From NCBI GenBank assembly GCA_045345765.1, contig CP148265.1, forward strand, positions 2,356,001 to 2,420,000: a stretch of DNA of 64,000 bases, read 5' to 3'. This DNA is from JAOARY01 sp045345765. Lineage in GTDB: Bacteria > Bacillota > Clostridia > Peptostreptococcales > Peptostreptococcaceae. Position 1 is the first letter of the stretch. Each line of letters begins with the position of its first letter. Below the pieces are notes generated by a model that was given only the letters and a program-made list of their open reading frames with translations, searched no databases and was not told where the DNA came from. This document shows positions 42,584 to 51,914 of this stretch, in pieces. Position numbers and translations under genes: made by a program.

Positions 42584-43198
42584 TTAGATATATTCAATAT
42601 TGCCTATTTCACAATTCTTAGCAAGAGTTATATTTTTACCTCTAACTAATCTAGCTACAGTATTTTCTAAGTAAATATTTTCACCCTCTATAACATCAAC
42701 AACTAATTTTTGTTTTCTTGAATTATAACAATTAAGTAATTTAGAAGCGTCTTTCATTAAATCTAATTTCATCAAATCAGTTTTATCAACCTTTTTGGCA
42801 ACCAAATTTAGATTTTCTCGTCTATCTTTTAGACTTATCGTTATATTTTTACTCTTGATTTTTTCAATATTAGAATTACTAGATATTATGAAATTAAAAT
42901 CATCAGAATTAATTTCTTCTATTTCTAGATTTCCTTGATGATTAAATTTAATACAGTCGATTTTTTTACCAGTAAGTTTACCAAAGCCATTATAATTACT
43001 ACAAATAAGATAATCCAAACTATTTAAATTACCTGTAATCTTAAAATTATCAATATTGGAGCGTTTAACAAATTTAGCATTTCCATTAACCTTTAGATTT
43101 TTGATAGTAGTTTCTTTTTCAAAAGTAAGTATTCCGTTCATTTGTAGCAAATCTGTATTTAGCTCTTCTTTAAATACTTTGTTACCTACATATTTCAT
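42584..43198 (-). CDS. Bactofilin-like polymer-forming protein
   Basis: About 204 aa, made of short beta-helix-like turns rich in N, G, I, V and L: KNLKVNGNAKFVKRSNIDNFKITGN in the first half, and GENIYLENTVARLVRGKNITLAKNCEIGNIEY at the end. The last part matches the closing motif of the YhbD/YhbE-type bactofilin-related proteins of Firmicutes, cytoplasmic proteins thought to polymerise. The ATG at 43198 is preferred because AAAGGAG directly touches the earlier ATG at 43210. It stands alone. Confidence 0.65.
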   Translation of the reverse strand: MKYVGNKVFKEELNTDLLQMNGILTFEKETTIKNLKVNGNAKFVKRSNIDNFKITGNLNSLDYLICSNYNGFGKLTGKKIDCIKFNHQGNLEIEEINSDDFNFIISSNSNIEKIKSKNITISLKDRRENLNLVAKKVDKTDLMKLDLMKDASKLLNCYNSRKQKLVVDVIEGENIYLENTVARLVRGKNITLAKNCEIGNIEYI

Positions 43199-43479
43199 AC
43201 CGGATTTCATCTCCTTTTAATTGTTCTCATCTCTATATTTATAACCATTTTTAATAAGGATTAAATTAAAAAGTTATAAAATGATACTAAAAATTTTTTA
43301 TGGGTATAAATTTTTTTTGTTTGTATATAAAGATGATAGATAAATAGATTCAAAAATATAATGATAAATTTTATCGAAACTGTTATAATCATTAGTATAT
43401 AAATAAAACAAAAATATAAATATAAAAAGAAACATAATTATTTTTTTAGGGACGAATAAAATATTTGAAAGGAATTGTT

Positions 43480-43965
43480 ATGGAAAAAATAGAAAAATTA
43501 AAAGTTTTTAAGTTTTCATTATTAAGCCTTATAGGAGCAATGCTTCATATAGAAGGAACAATAATGACTTTTCACCTATTTCCAGCAATATTTTTATCTT
43601 TTAGTAATGCTTATGAAGGAAGCATTGTAGCTTTTCTATCTGTTTTGATGATTGGAATATTTAAATCATATAAAATTGGATTTGCATTAAAACTTATATT
43701 AGCAGTAGAATTTAGTTTTATTATTTATTTATTTAATAAATTATCTAAAAAAACAAATATGCTTATAGGTTCTATATTTTTAATGATATCATCGGCTGTA
43801 TTAGTATTTACAACACAAGCAGTTGTAAAACAAAATTTAAACTTTTTATATATACCGTATGCGGTTAATATGTTCTTTAATGTTTTGCTTGCTATACTTA
43901 TAAAAAAAGGATTAGAAAATCCAAATCAAAAAGGTGTAATTGCAAGATGGCTAAACAACAGATAA
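43480..43965 (+). CDS. Integral membrane protein, possible ECF-type substrate-binding (S) component
   Basis: The 161-aa protein starts at ATG 43480, with GAAAGGA upstream. Five or six hydrophobic segments fill the chain, and LLSLIGAMLHIEGTIMTFHLFPAIF resembles the start of ECF S components. It heads the long corrinoid operon, overlapping cobD by 19 bases. S components in this position in other genomes include CblT (alpha-ribazole) and cobalamin or cobalt-related transporters. The substrate is not deducible here. It may simply be an unrelated membrane protein. Confidence 0.6.
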   Translation: MEKIEKLKVFKFSLLSLIGAMLHIEGTIMTFHLFPAIFLSFSNAYEGSIVAFLSVLMIGIFKSYKIGFALKLILAVEFSFIIYLFNKLSKKTNMLIGSIFLMISSAVLVFTTQAVVKQNLNFLYIPYAVNMFFNVLLAILIKKGLENPNQKGVIARWLNNR

Positions 43966-45005
43966 AACACGGTGCAAATACTAAAGAAATATCTACTAAG
44001 TATGGTATAAAAGAAGCTGATATTATTGATTTTAGTTCAAATATAAATCCAAATATACCTAGTAATTTGGATCAGATGTTAATACAAGCATTAAAAAAAG
44101 CTAATAGCTATCCAGATATAAATTATAAAGAATTAAGAGAATCTATATCTAATTATTTGGATGTGGATTCTTCAAATATAATTGTTGGAAATGGAGCAAG
44201 TGAAATAATATATTTACTTGCAAAAGGTCTTGATAAAAGAGGAGCTGTATTAAATCCTACTTTTTCAGAGTACCAAAGAGCTTTAAATGTAGCTAATAAA
44301 GAAGTCATATCAATTTATAGAGATAAAGATTTTAAAATTGATATGCAAAATATAAAACAAAAAATTGATAAATTCGATTTTTTGTATATTTGTAATCCAA
44401 ATAACCCTACGAGTTCTTTGGATGATTTAAAAGATTTAGCAAAATATTTTATGGGGAAAGATAAGATATTAATAGTTGATGAAACATTTATGGAATTTTG
44501 TCAAGATGATAAAAAAACCCTCCTACCCTTTGTGAAAACTCACAAAAACTTAATAATTATAAAGGCTGTAACCAAATTCTTTGGCTTACCTGGAATAAGA
44601 GTTGGTTATGGAATTAGTTCCAATATAGAACTATTAAATAAACTTTGGTCTATTAAAGAACCGTGGAGTGTAAACACTTTCGGGGAAGATATATGTAAGA
44701 AAATTCTTATGGATAAAACTTACATAAAAAAGAGCAAAGAGTTTTATGCTGAGCAAATTAATTATCTTTATAATGAATTAAGAAAACTCCCAAATTTTAA
44801 AGCGTATGAACCAAATACTAATTTTATACTTATGAAATCAAAAGTCTTAAAGGCAAGCGAAATAAAGGAAAAATTATTATTAAAACATAATATTTTAATA
44901 AGAGATTGTTCTAATTTTGATGGATTAAATGAGTATTATTTTAGAGTAGCAGTAAAGAAAAAGCAAGATAATGAGAAATTAATAGAAGGACTTAAAAATT
45001 TATGA
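43947..45005 (+). CDS. cobD: Threonine-phosphate decarboxylase
   Basis: CobD is a PLP enzyme that converts L-threonine phosphate to (R)-1-amino-2-propanol phosphate for the cobalamin linker. The 352-aa protein starts QQIKHGANTKEISTKYG and shows DFSSNINPNIP, VGNGASEIIYLLA, YICNPNNPTS, the PLP lysine in IIIKAVTKFFGLPGIRVGYG, and IRDCSNF near the end. Its substrate should come from the PduX-like kinase encoded next, and its product goes to CbiB. It overlaps both neighbours by a few bases. Confidence 0.95.
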   Translation: MAKQQIKHGANTKEISTKYGIKEADIIDFSSNINPNIPSNLDQMLIQALKKANSYPDINYKELRESISNYLDVDSSNIIVGNGASEIIYLLAKGLDKRGAVLNPTFSEYQRALNVANKEVISIYRDKDFKIDMQNIKQKIDKFDFLYICNPNNPTSSLDDLKDLAKYFMGKDKILIVDETFMEFCQDDKKTLLPFVKTHKNLIIIKAVTKFFGLPGIRVGYGISSNIELLNKLWSIKEPWSVNTFGEDICKKILMDKTYIKKSKEFYAEQINYLYNELRKLPNFKAYEPNTNFILMKSKVLKASEIKEKLLLKHNILIRDCSNFDGLNEYYFRVAVKKKQDNEKLIEGLKNL

Positions 45006-45931
45006 TTTATTACGCAAAATCTTATGGTACTTGTGGAGAATTTGTTCAAGGTAATATAGATGATTGTGAATATATATCATCCTATAAAATTGATAGATAT
45101 TCATACGCATTTTTAGAAGAACAAAATTCCAATGAATTTATCTATGATTTAAGATACCAAAAATCTATACAAGCGATTAATAAAGTTTTAGATTATTTTA
45201 ATTTAGATAAGGGTATACTTAAAGATTTAAGCCTAAAAATACATTCTAATATAAAAATTGGTAAAGGAATGTCGAGTTCTTCTGCGGATATAACAGCATC
45301 TATATATGCTATATTAAATTATTTGAATAAAGAATTAGATTATAATACTTTATCAAAATTAATTTGCGAAATAGAACCAAGTGACCCTGTTTATATGAAT
45401 CAAAATATAATATTTGATTCTATTAATGGAAATATAAAAGAATATTTAGGATGTATTGATGGATTTAAGGTAATTTTATTAGAGCCTAAGAATACTTTTG
45501 ATACTTTGAATTTAAGGAAAACTAAGGATTATAAGATTATACGAAAAAGAAATGAAAAATACACTAAAAAAGCATTTATGGATTTGAAAAGAGGATTTAA
45601 AGAGTCGAATCTTAGATTAATTGGACAATCATCAATAGAAAGTGCTTTTTTGAATCAAGAGATTTTATATAAGGATAGATTAGAAGAAATCTTAAAATTA
45701 TCAAAAATAATAGACTGCTATGGCTTTAATATAGCACATAGTGGAACTGTTATAGGTTTTTTGGTTCATGAGGAATTTGACATTAAAGATATGAAAAAAA
45801 TAATAAGACAAAATAAAAAATTAGATATTTATAAAAATATAGAAGAATTAAATTTGATTAATGAAGGGGCAAGTAGTGGGATTATAAAAGAAGGTGGAGG
45901 ACTATATGAGTTATATAAAAATACCAAATAA
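45002..45931 (+). CDS. pduX: GHMP kinase, L-threonine kinase (PduX-like)
   Basis: PduX phosphorylates L-threonine for CobD. The 309-aa protein begins YYAKSYGTCGEFVQGNID, as GHMP kinases of this group do. The ATP motif is IKIGKGMSSSSADITASI, with the C-terminal EGASSGIIKEGGGLY segment. The start ATG overlaps the cobD stop by 4 bases. Placement between cobD and cbiC supports threonine as substrate over other GHMP substrates. Confidence 0.9.
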   Translation: MIYYAKSYGTCGEFVQGNIDDCEYISSYKIDRYSYAFLEEQNSNEFIYDLRYQKSIQAINKVLDYFNLDKGILKDLSLKIHSNIKIGKGMSSSSADITASIYAILNYLNKELDYNTLSKLICEIEPSDPVYMNQNIIFDSINGNIKEYLGCIDGFKVILLEPKNTFDTLNLRKTKDYKIIRKRNEKYTKKAFMDLKRGFKESNLRLIGQSSIESAFLNQEILYKDRLEEILKLSKIIDCYGFNIAHSGTVIGFLVHEEFDIKDMKKIIRQNKKLDIYKNIEELNLINEGASSGIIKEGGGLYELYKNTK

Positions 45932-46544
45932 AATAGAAGATGAAAGTTTTTTGATTATTGATAGAATAATCAAAGAAGAAAGACCTGATTATAAATTCAA
46001 AAATGAGATAGAAGAAAAGATAATAAAAAGAGCAATTCATACGAGTGCAGATTTTGAGTATTTAAATATATTAAAAATATCAAATGATGCAGTTAAAAAG
46101 ATTACAGAAGCTTTAAAGAACGAAGCTATTATATATACTGATACAAATATGGCACTATCGGGAATTAATAAGAGAAAATTAAAGGAATTAAATTGCGAAA
46201 TAAGATGCTATGTATCAGAAGAAGAAACAGCAAATATGGCAAAACAAAGAGGTATAACTCGTTCGATGGCAAGTGTTCTAAGAGCTAGTGAAGAGGACAA
46301 AGACAAGGATAAGATTTTTGTAGTTGGAAATGCACCAACAGCACTTTACAGAATAATGGAATTAGAAGCAGAAAATAAATTAAAACCTGCTTGTATAATT
46401 GGTGTACCAGTTGGATTTGTTGGAGCTGCTGAATCTAAGACTAAATTATATGAAAGTAATTTGGATTATATAGTTTCGCTTGGAAGAAAAGGTGGTAGTA
46501 ATATAGCAGCATCAATAGTTAATGCGATTTTATATTCTTTATAG
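45906..46544 (+). CDS. cbiC: Cobalt-precorrin-8 methylmutase
   Basis: CbiC moves the C11 methyl to C12, producing cobyrinic acid. The 212-aa protein includes IKRAIHTSADFEYLNIL with the catalytic His, AIIYTDTNMALSGINKR, GITRSMASVLRA, FVVGNAPTALYRI and GVPVGFVGAAESK. ATG 45906 follows GGAGGA; the upstream in-frame GTG lies in the ribosome site. It overlaps the pduX end by 26 bases. Confidence 0.96.
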   Translation: MSYIKIPNKIEDESFLIIDRIIKEERPDYKFKNEIEEKIIKRAIHTSADFEYLNILKISNDAVKKITEALKNEAIIYTDTNMALSGINKRKLKELNCEIRCYVSEEETANMAKQRGITRSMASVLRASEEDKDKDKIFVVGNAPTALYRIMELEAENKLKPACIIGVPVGFVGAAESKTKLYESNLDYIVSLGRKGGSNIAASIVNAILYSL

Positions 46545-46556
46545 AGAGGTATTTTT

Positions 46557-47675
46557 ATGGATTCTTATGTATATATTGACGGCAAAAAATACAAAAGAGG
46601 GTATACAACTGGAGCAACTACAACGGCTGCAATAAAGGGTGCATTATATATGTTATTAAATCAGGAGATTATAGAACATATAAAAATAGATACACCTAAA
46701 AATATTGTGCTTGATTTAAATCTTATTGATCAAAAGATTGAAAAAGACTTCGCATCTTGTGCGGTTATAAAAGATGGTGGAGATGATATAGATGAAACAA
46801 GTGGAATAAAGATATATGCAGAAGTTAGATTAAATGATTATGGTCATATAAATTTATTTGGCAAAAAAGGTGTTGGAGTTATAACCAAAAAAGGTTTGGG
46901 TCTTGAAATTGGAGAATATGCTATTAATAAAACACCTAGAGCAATGATTGAAAAAGAAGCAAAAGAATTACTGCCTAAAGGAAAAGGGATAGATGCATAT
47001 ATAACTATTCCGAAAGGGGAAGAAGTAGCCAAAAAGACCTTTAATCCCAAATTAGGGATAATAGGTGGAATATCAATAATAGGAAGTACTGGTATTGTAG
47101 AGCCTATGTCAAAAGAGGCCTTTAAAAAGTCACTTTCTTTAGAATTAAATATGAAGAAAGAAGAAGGATTAAATAGCATATGTTTTGCATTTGGAAACCA
47201 TGGAATAGATTATCTAAAAAAATCTGGAGTAGATGAAAAATATATTGCTAGAACAAGTAATTTTATAGGCTTTATGTTAGATGAAGCTAAAAGAATGAAT
47301 TTTAAAAAGATTTATTTATGTGGACATTTAGGCAAATTGATAAAAGTATCAGCAGGAATATTTGATACACATAGCAAGGTGGCTGATGGGCGAATAGAAA
47401 CAATTATTTATAATTTGGCTTTATTAAAAGTCGATTATGAAATAATAAAAGAAATATCAAAATGTGTTACAACAGAAGCTGCTATTGAAATTATAAATGA
47501 TAATGATTTAAACAATTTGTTTAATATAATTGCAAATACTACAAAGCAAAAGATAATACAAAGACTTAAAGATGAAGATATTGAAATTGAAGTTGAGATA
47601 TTTGATCTTTCAAAGAATTTTTTGGGAAAATCAGATAATGCAAATAAATTATTGGAGGTTTTTATTAGTGATTAA
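46557..47675 (+). CDS. cbiD: Cobalt-precorrin-5B C1-methyltransferase
   Basis: CbiD methylates C1 in the anaerobic route. The 372-aa protein starts with YKRGYTTGATTTAAIKGAL, followed by CAVIKDGGDDIDETSG, VGVITKKGLGLEIGEYAIN, ISIIGSTGIVEPMS and LCGHLGKLIKVSAGIFDTHSKVADGR, the full set of family motifs. A GAGAGG site precedes the ATG. The cbiE start lies within its last codons. Confidence 0.96.
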   Translation: MDSYVYIDGKKYKRGYTTGATTTAAIKGALYMLLNQEIIEHIKIDTPKNIVLDLNLIDQKIEKDFASCAVIKDGGDDIDETSGIKIYAEVRLNDYGHINLFGKKGVGVITKKGLGLEIGEYAINKTPRAMIEKEAKELLPKGKGIDAYITIPKGEEVAKKTFNPKLGIIGGISIIGSTGIVEPMSKEAFKKSLSLELNMKKEEGLNSICFAFGNHGIDYLKKSGVDEKYIARTSNFIGFMLDEAKRMNFKKIYLCGHLGKLIKVSAGIFDTHSKVADGRIETIIYNLALLKVDYEIIKEISKCVTTEAAIEIINDNDLNNLFNIIANTTKQKIIQRLKDEDIEIEVEIFDLSKNFLGKSDNANKLLEVFISD

Positions 47676-48267
47676 TATATTAGGAATAGGCCCTGGGGAC
47701 TTAGGTTTAATGAGTATAAAATCCAAGGAAATAATAGAAAAATCAAATATATTAATAGGTGGAACAAGAAATTTATTGCCTTTTAAAAACCTTAATAAAG
47801 AATTATTTTATATAAAATCAAGTATGAAAGAAGTGCTGGATTTTATAAATTTAAATTCAAATAAAGAAATAGCAATATTAGCATCAGGAGATCCTATGCT
47901 TTATGGAATAGGAAAGTATTTAAGTGAGAACTTAGATTCTGAAATTAATATAGTAAGCGGAATAAGTTCGATGCAATATATTTTTTCGAAACTAAAAATT
48001 CCTATGAATGATATATATATATCGTCAACACATAATAAAAGACCTGATTTTGATTTTTTATTACAACATAAAAAAATTGTTATGGTTACAGATAAAGAAG
48101 TAGGGCCATATCAAATTGCAAAAGAAATAAAAAATAGAAATCTAAAAAGAATGATTATAATAGGCGAAAACCTATCATATGAAGATGAAAAAATAACTAT
48201 ATTAAATTCAAATGAAGTAAAGGATATTGAATATAATTTAAATGTCGTGGTGATATTAGATGAATGA
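47668..48267 (+). CDS. cbiE: Cobalt-precorrin-7 C5-methyltransferase
   Basis: CbiE methylates C5 using SAM. The start is GTG 47668, nine bases after GGAGG; ATG codons further upstream are inside cbiD in another frame. The 199-aa tetrapyrrole methyltransferase shows INILGIGPGDLGLMSIKSKE, LIGGTRNLL, AILASGDPMLYGIGKYL and SGISSMQYIFSKLKIP. CbiT, its usual fusion or complex partner for C15 methylation, is encoded next with an 8-base overlap. Confidence 0.94.
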   Translation: MINILGIGPGDLGLMSIKSKEIIEKSNILIGGTRNLLPFKNLNKELFYIKSSMKEVLDFINLNSNKEIAILASGDPMLYGIGKYLSENLDSEINIVSGISSMQYIFSKLKIPMNDIYISSTHNKRPDFDFLLQHKKIVMVTDKEVGPYQIAKEIKNRNLKRMIIIGENLSYEDEKITILNSNEVKDIEYNLNVVVILDE

Positions 48268-48829
48268 TAACGATTTTATAAGAAAAGATAAAGTACCAAT
48301 GACTAAAGAAGAAATAAGAGCTATTAGTATTTTGAAATTAGAATTAAATAATGCAAAAACTCTTTTGGACATTGGTGGAGGAAGTGGTTCACTTAGTATG
48401 GAAGCTTGTGTGAATTATAAAGAGTTACAAACAACAATAATAGAAAAAAAAGAAAATGCATTAGAACTTATAAATTTAAATAAAGATAAATTTAATGTAA
48501 AGAACTTAAAAATAATAAAAGGCAATGCACCTGTTGATGAATTAGTACAAAAATTTGATAGAATTTTTATCGGTGGCGGTGGAATGGATTTGGATAGAAT
48601 AATAGATTGGGCAAGTAAATTACTGAATCCTAATGGAGTAATGGTTATAAATGTAATAACATTGCAAAGCTTTAATTTAGCATTAGAAAGTATAAAACAA
48701 TTAGAAAAGAACTATGATATTTTAGTTGATACATCTATGGTGCAAGTAAATAAATTAAATAAATTAGCTAAATATGATTATTTTAAACCGTTAAACCCAG
48801 TTTATATAATGCAAATAAAATTTAATTAA
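48260..48829 (+). CDS. cbiT: Cobalt-precorrin-6B C15-methyltransferase (decarboxylating)
   Basis: CbiT methylates C15 and removes the C12 acetate carboxyl. The 189-aa class I SAM methyltransferase begins FIRKDKVPMTKEEIRAISILKL and has the SAM motif LLDIGGGSGSLSMEA and FDRIFIGGGGMDLDRII. In many bacteria it is fused to CbiE. A 97-base gap with no special features follows before cbiL. Confidence 0.94.
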   Translation: MNDNDFIRKDKVPMTKEEIRAISILKLELNNAKTLLDIGGGSGSLSMEACVNYKELQTTIIEKKENALELINLNKDKFNVKNLKIIKGNAPVDELVQKFDRIFIGGGGMDLDRIIDWASKLLNPNGVMVINVITLQSFNLALESIKQLEKNYDILVDTSMVQVNKLNKLAKYDYFKPLNPVYIMQIKFN

Positions 48830-48926
48830 TTAAAATTAAAATAGATCAAAATATTAGGAAATTAGTACGAAAATAGATTGAAAATAAAAATGAAAAATAA
48901 GTTTTTTTATGAAATGGGAGGAAATT

Positions 48927-49628
48927 ATGAGTAAATTTTATGGAATCGGAGTAGGACCTGGAGATAGTGAACTTATAACAATAAAGGCAGCAAATATTTT
49001 AAAAGAGATAGATATACTTGTAACACCACAACCAAAAAAAGATGGCAAAAGTTTGGCACATAAAATAGCATCTCCATATTTAAATGAAAATTTAGAGGTA
49101 AAAGAAAGACATTTTCCAATGAATTTTAATAAAGAAGAACTTGAAACAGCTTGGGATAATATAGCAAATGAAATAATTATGGATGTCAAATCAGGTAAGA
49201 ATGTAGGCTTTGTAACATTGGGAGACCCAATGGTTTATAGTACATATATTTATATATTAAAAAGAATGATTGGACGTATTGATATAACTACAATTCCTGG
49301 GATTACTTCATTTAATAATATAGCAGCAGATCAAAATTTTCCATTAGTAGAAGATAAAGAGGCACTTGTAGTAGTTCCTTGTACAATGGATGAAGAAAAA
49401 ATTGATAAGATATTAAAGGAAAACACGAATATTGTACTTATGAAAGTGTACAAGAATTTTAAAAATATTATAGAACTTATAAGAAAAAACAATCTTATGG
49501 ATAGTGCAATATTAGTTAGCAATTCATCTAAAGGTGATGAAAAAGTATATAAAAATTTAGAAGATTTGGATGAAGAAAAAATATCGTATTTTAGTACAAT
49601 ACTTATAAATAAAGGCTGGAATAAATAA
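48927..49628 (+). CDS. cbiL: Cobalt-factor II C20-methyltransferase
   Basis: CbiL methylates C20. ATG 48927 follows GGGAGG by 6 bases; the in-frame ATG at 48909 is upstream of that site. The 233-aa protein shows KFYGIGVGPGDSELITIKA, NVGFVTLGDPMVYSTYIYIL, IPGITSFNNIAADQNFPL and NIVLMKVYKNF, typical of CobI/CbiL. Confidence 0.93.
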   Translation: MSKFYGIGVGPGDSELITIKAANILKEIDILVTPQPKKDGKSLAHKIASPYLNENLEVKERHFPMNFNKEELETAWDNIANEIIMDVKSGKNVGFVTLGDPMVYSTYIYILKRMIGRIDITTIPGITSFNNIAADQNFPLVEDKEALVVVPCTMDEEKIDKILKENTNIVLMKVYKNFKNIIELIRKNNLMDSAILVSNSSKGDEKVYKNLEDLDEEKISYFSTILINKGWNK

Positions 49629-49674
49629 GATATAGAATAATATTGTTTTAAATAAAAAATAGAAGGTGAATTTG

Positions 49675-50430
49675 ATGGAAAATAAAATTTATTTTGTTGG
49701 AGCAGGACCTGGAGATAAAGAATTAATAACATTAAGAGGATATAAACATCTGTCTACTGCGGATATAGTTATATATGCTGGGTCTTTAGTTAATAAAGAA
49801 TTACTTGAATATTGTAAAGAAGATTGTGAGATTCATGATAGTGCTTATATGAATCTTGAAGAGATAATAAAAGTAATGGATAGAGGAATTAAAGAAAATA
49901 AAAAAGTTGTAAGACTTCATACAGGAGATTTTTCGATTTATGGTTCTATAAGAGAACAGGTTGAAGAACTTGCTAAAATTGATTTAGGATATGATTGTAC
50001 TCCTGGTGTTAGTTCGTTTTTAGGTGCTGCATCAGCGTTAGGTGTAGAATATACAGTTCCTGAAATATCTCAAAGTGTCATAATAACAAGAATTGCTGGA
50101 AGAACACCTGTACCAAGTAGAGAGTCGTTAAAATCTTTTGCAATGCATCAAACATCAATGGCAATATTTTTATCTGTAAATAGAATAGAAGATGTAGTAA
50201 AAGAACTTATAGAAGGTGGATATGAAGAAGATACACCAGTTGCAATAGTCTATAAGGCTACTTGGAAGGATGAAAAATCAATAAGAGGAACACTTTTAGA
50301 TATATCACAAAAAGTAAAAGAATCAAATATAAATAAAACAGCATTGATATTAGTCGGAAAATTCTTAGGAGAGGAATATTATTATTCTAAACTATACCAT
50401 AAGGATTTTAAACATGAATACAGAAAATAA
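49675..50430 (+). CDS. cbiF: Cobalt-precorrin-4 C11-methyltransferase
   Basis: CbiF methylates C11. ATG 49675 follows GAAGGTG. The 251-aa protein includes IYFVGAGPGDKELITLRG, IVIYAGSLVNKELL, VVRLHTGDFSIYGSIREQ, CTPGVSSFLGAASALGVEYTVPE and RTPVPSRESL, all diagnostic for CobM/CbiF. cbiG starts inside its last codons. Confidence 0.95.
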   Translation: MENKIYFVGAGPGDKELITLRGYKHLSTADIVIYAGSLVNKELLEYCKEDCEIHDSAYMNLEEIIKVMDRGIKENKKVVRLHTGDFSIYGSIREQVEELAKIDLGYDCTPGVSSFLGAASALGVEYTVPEISQSVIITRIAGRTPVPSRESLKSFAMHQTSMAIFLSVNRIEDVVKELIEGGYEEDTPVAIVYKATWKDEKSIRGTLLDISQKVKESNINKTALILVGKFLGEEYYYSKLYHKDFKHEYRK

Positions 50431-51910
50431 AGATAAGATAGAAAATAAGAAAGAATCTAATGAATTTAGAAAAATAAATAAAAAATTAAAATCCAATAAA
50501 ACTATTGTTTATGGACTTACTCTAAATTCATTAAAACTATCGTTAAAACTTGCAAGGCATATAGAGAATATAAAAATCTATATGCCAAAGCGATTAGAAA
50601 AAAAATTTTTAAAAATATTAGAAACTGACTATATTTTTAAAGAGAAAAAAGAATTTTTTGAATCAGAAGAATTTTTATTTAAGGATAATATTGTTTTGAA
50701 AAATAAATATATATCTATAGAAGAAATAAAATCAAAATATATATTTTATGAAAATAGATTCAAAGATAATATAGCTTTGAATTTCAAAAAAGATAATAAA
50801 TTAGTATTTATAATGGCTTTGGGTATCGTTGTAAGGACTATAAAGGATTATATAGAGGATAAATTTAATGATCCAGCAGTAATTGTATGTGATGAACTTG
50901 GTATCAATACTATAAGTGTGCTTTCTGGACATGTTGGAAATGCAAATAAATTTAGTATTTATATATCTAAGATATTAAATTCAAATCCTATAATAACAAC
51001 TTCAACAGATATTAACAACAAAGCTTCTTTGGATTTGATATTAAAAAAGATAAATGGAGTAATTTGTGGTTATTCACTTTTGGAATCCAAAGTAAGAAAT
51101 AAACTAGATTCTTTAAATTGTGATGCTAAAGAGCTTGAAATAGCAAATGAAAACAATCAAGCAAAACTATTATTAGCTAAAAAATATTTTAAATCTAGGA
51201 TAAAATATATTAATAGATTATTAGTTGAAAATCAAAAAATACTCATATTATTTGATTTAAAAAAAGAAATAGATTTGAAGTATTACAAGAAAGAGGAGAA
51301 TGATAATTTATTTGGAATCAAAAATATAAAAAGACAGATGAAATATTTGAATTTAGAAGAGTTTGATTTAATTGGAACATCTTATATAATAAATTCAAAA
51401 TTAGATAAAGATATATTAAAGACTTACAAACATATAATTTTGATAACTAATAAAAAAGAATCAAAAGTAGAAAAATTTATAAAACAATTAATAGATTTAA
51501 GTGATGATTTGTATACAAAGATAATAACTAAAAACTTAGTACTTTCGATAGGATGCAAAAAAAATAAAACAAAAACTGAAATAAAAAAAGCATTTTATAA
51601 ATTCTTGGAAGAAAAAAATATAGATAAAAATGCAATATTAAAAATAGCAACAGTAGATGTAAAAGAAGAAGAACAGGGTTTGATAGAATTTGCAAGGGAT
51701 TGTTATGATCAAGAACTTAATATAATAAAAAGAGATGAAATTAAATTATATGAGGATTTATTTGATAAATCGGAATTTGTCAAAAAATCAATTGGAGTAT
51801 ATTCTGTTAGTGAACCTGTTGCATATATTGTTGGAAATAATAATTTAGTGGTCAAAAAATCAAAATATAATGGAATAACATTTAGTGTTTCAAATGCGAA
51901 TATGGAGTGA
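50414..51910 (+). CDS. cbiG: Cobalt-precorrin-5A hydrolase, extended form
   Basis: CbiG opens the delta-lactone of precorrin-5A and releases acetaldehyde. Conserved central motifs are LVFIMALGIVVRTI, DPAVIVCDELGINTISVLSGHVGNAN and PIITTSTDINNKAS. The C-terminal domain contains LVLSIGCKKNKTKTEIKKA and AYIVGNNNLVVKKSKYNGITFSV. At 498 aa it is longer than the usual ~350. The extra length lies mainly in a lysine-rich N-terminal tail and in the stretch between the central and C-terminal domains. The start overlaps cbiF by 17 bases. Confidence 0.92.
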   Translation: MNTENKDKIENKKESNEFRKINKKLKSNKTIVYGLTLNSLKLSLKLARHIENIKIYMPKRLEKKFLKILETDYIFKEKKEFFESEEFLFKDNIVLKNKYISIEEIKSKYIFYENRFKDNIALNFKKDNKLVFIMALGIVVRTIKDYIEDKFNDPAVIVCDELGINTISVLSGHVGNANKFSIYISKILNSNPIITTSTDINNKASLDLILKKINGVICGYSLLESKVRNKLDSLNCDAKELEIANENNQAKLLLAKKYFKSRIKYINRLLVENQKILILFDLKKEIDLKYYKKEENDNLFGIKNIKRQMKYLNLEEFDLIGTSYIINSKLDKDILKTYKHIILITNKKESKVEKFIKQLIDLSDDLYTKIITKNLVLSIGCKKNKTKTEIKKAFYKFLEEKNIDKNAILKIATVDVKEEEQGLIEFARDCYDQELNIIKRDEIKLYEDLFDKSEFVKKSIGVYSVSEPVAYIVGNNNLVVKKSKYNGITFSVSNANME

Positions 51911-51914
51911 TTAG

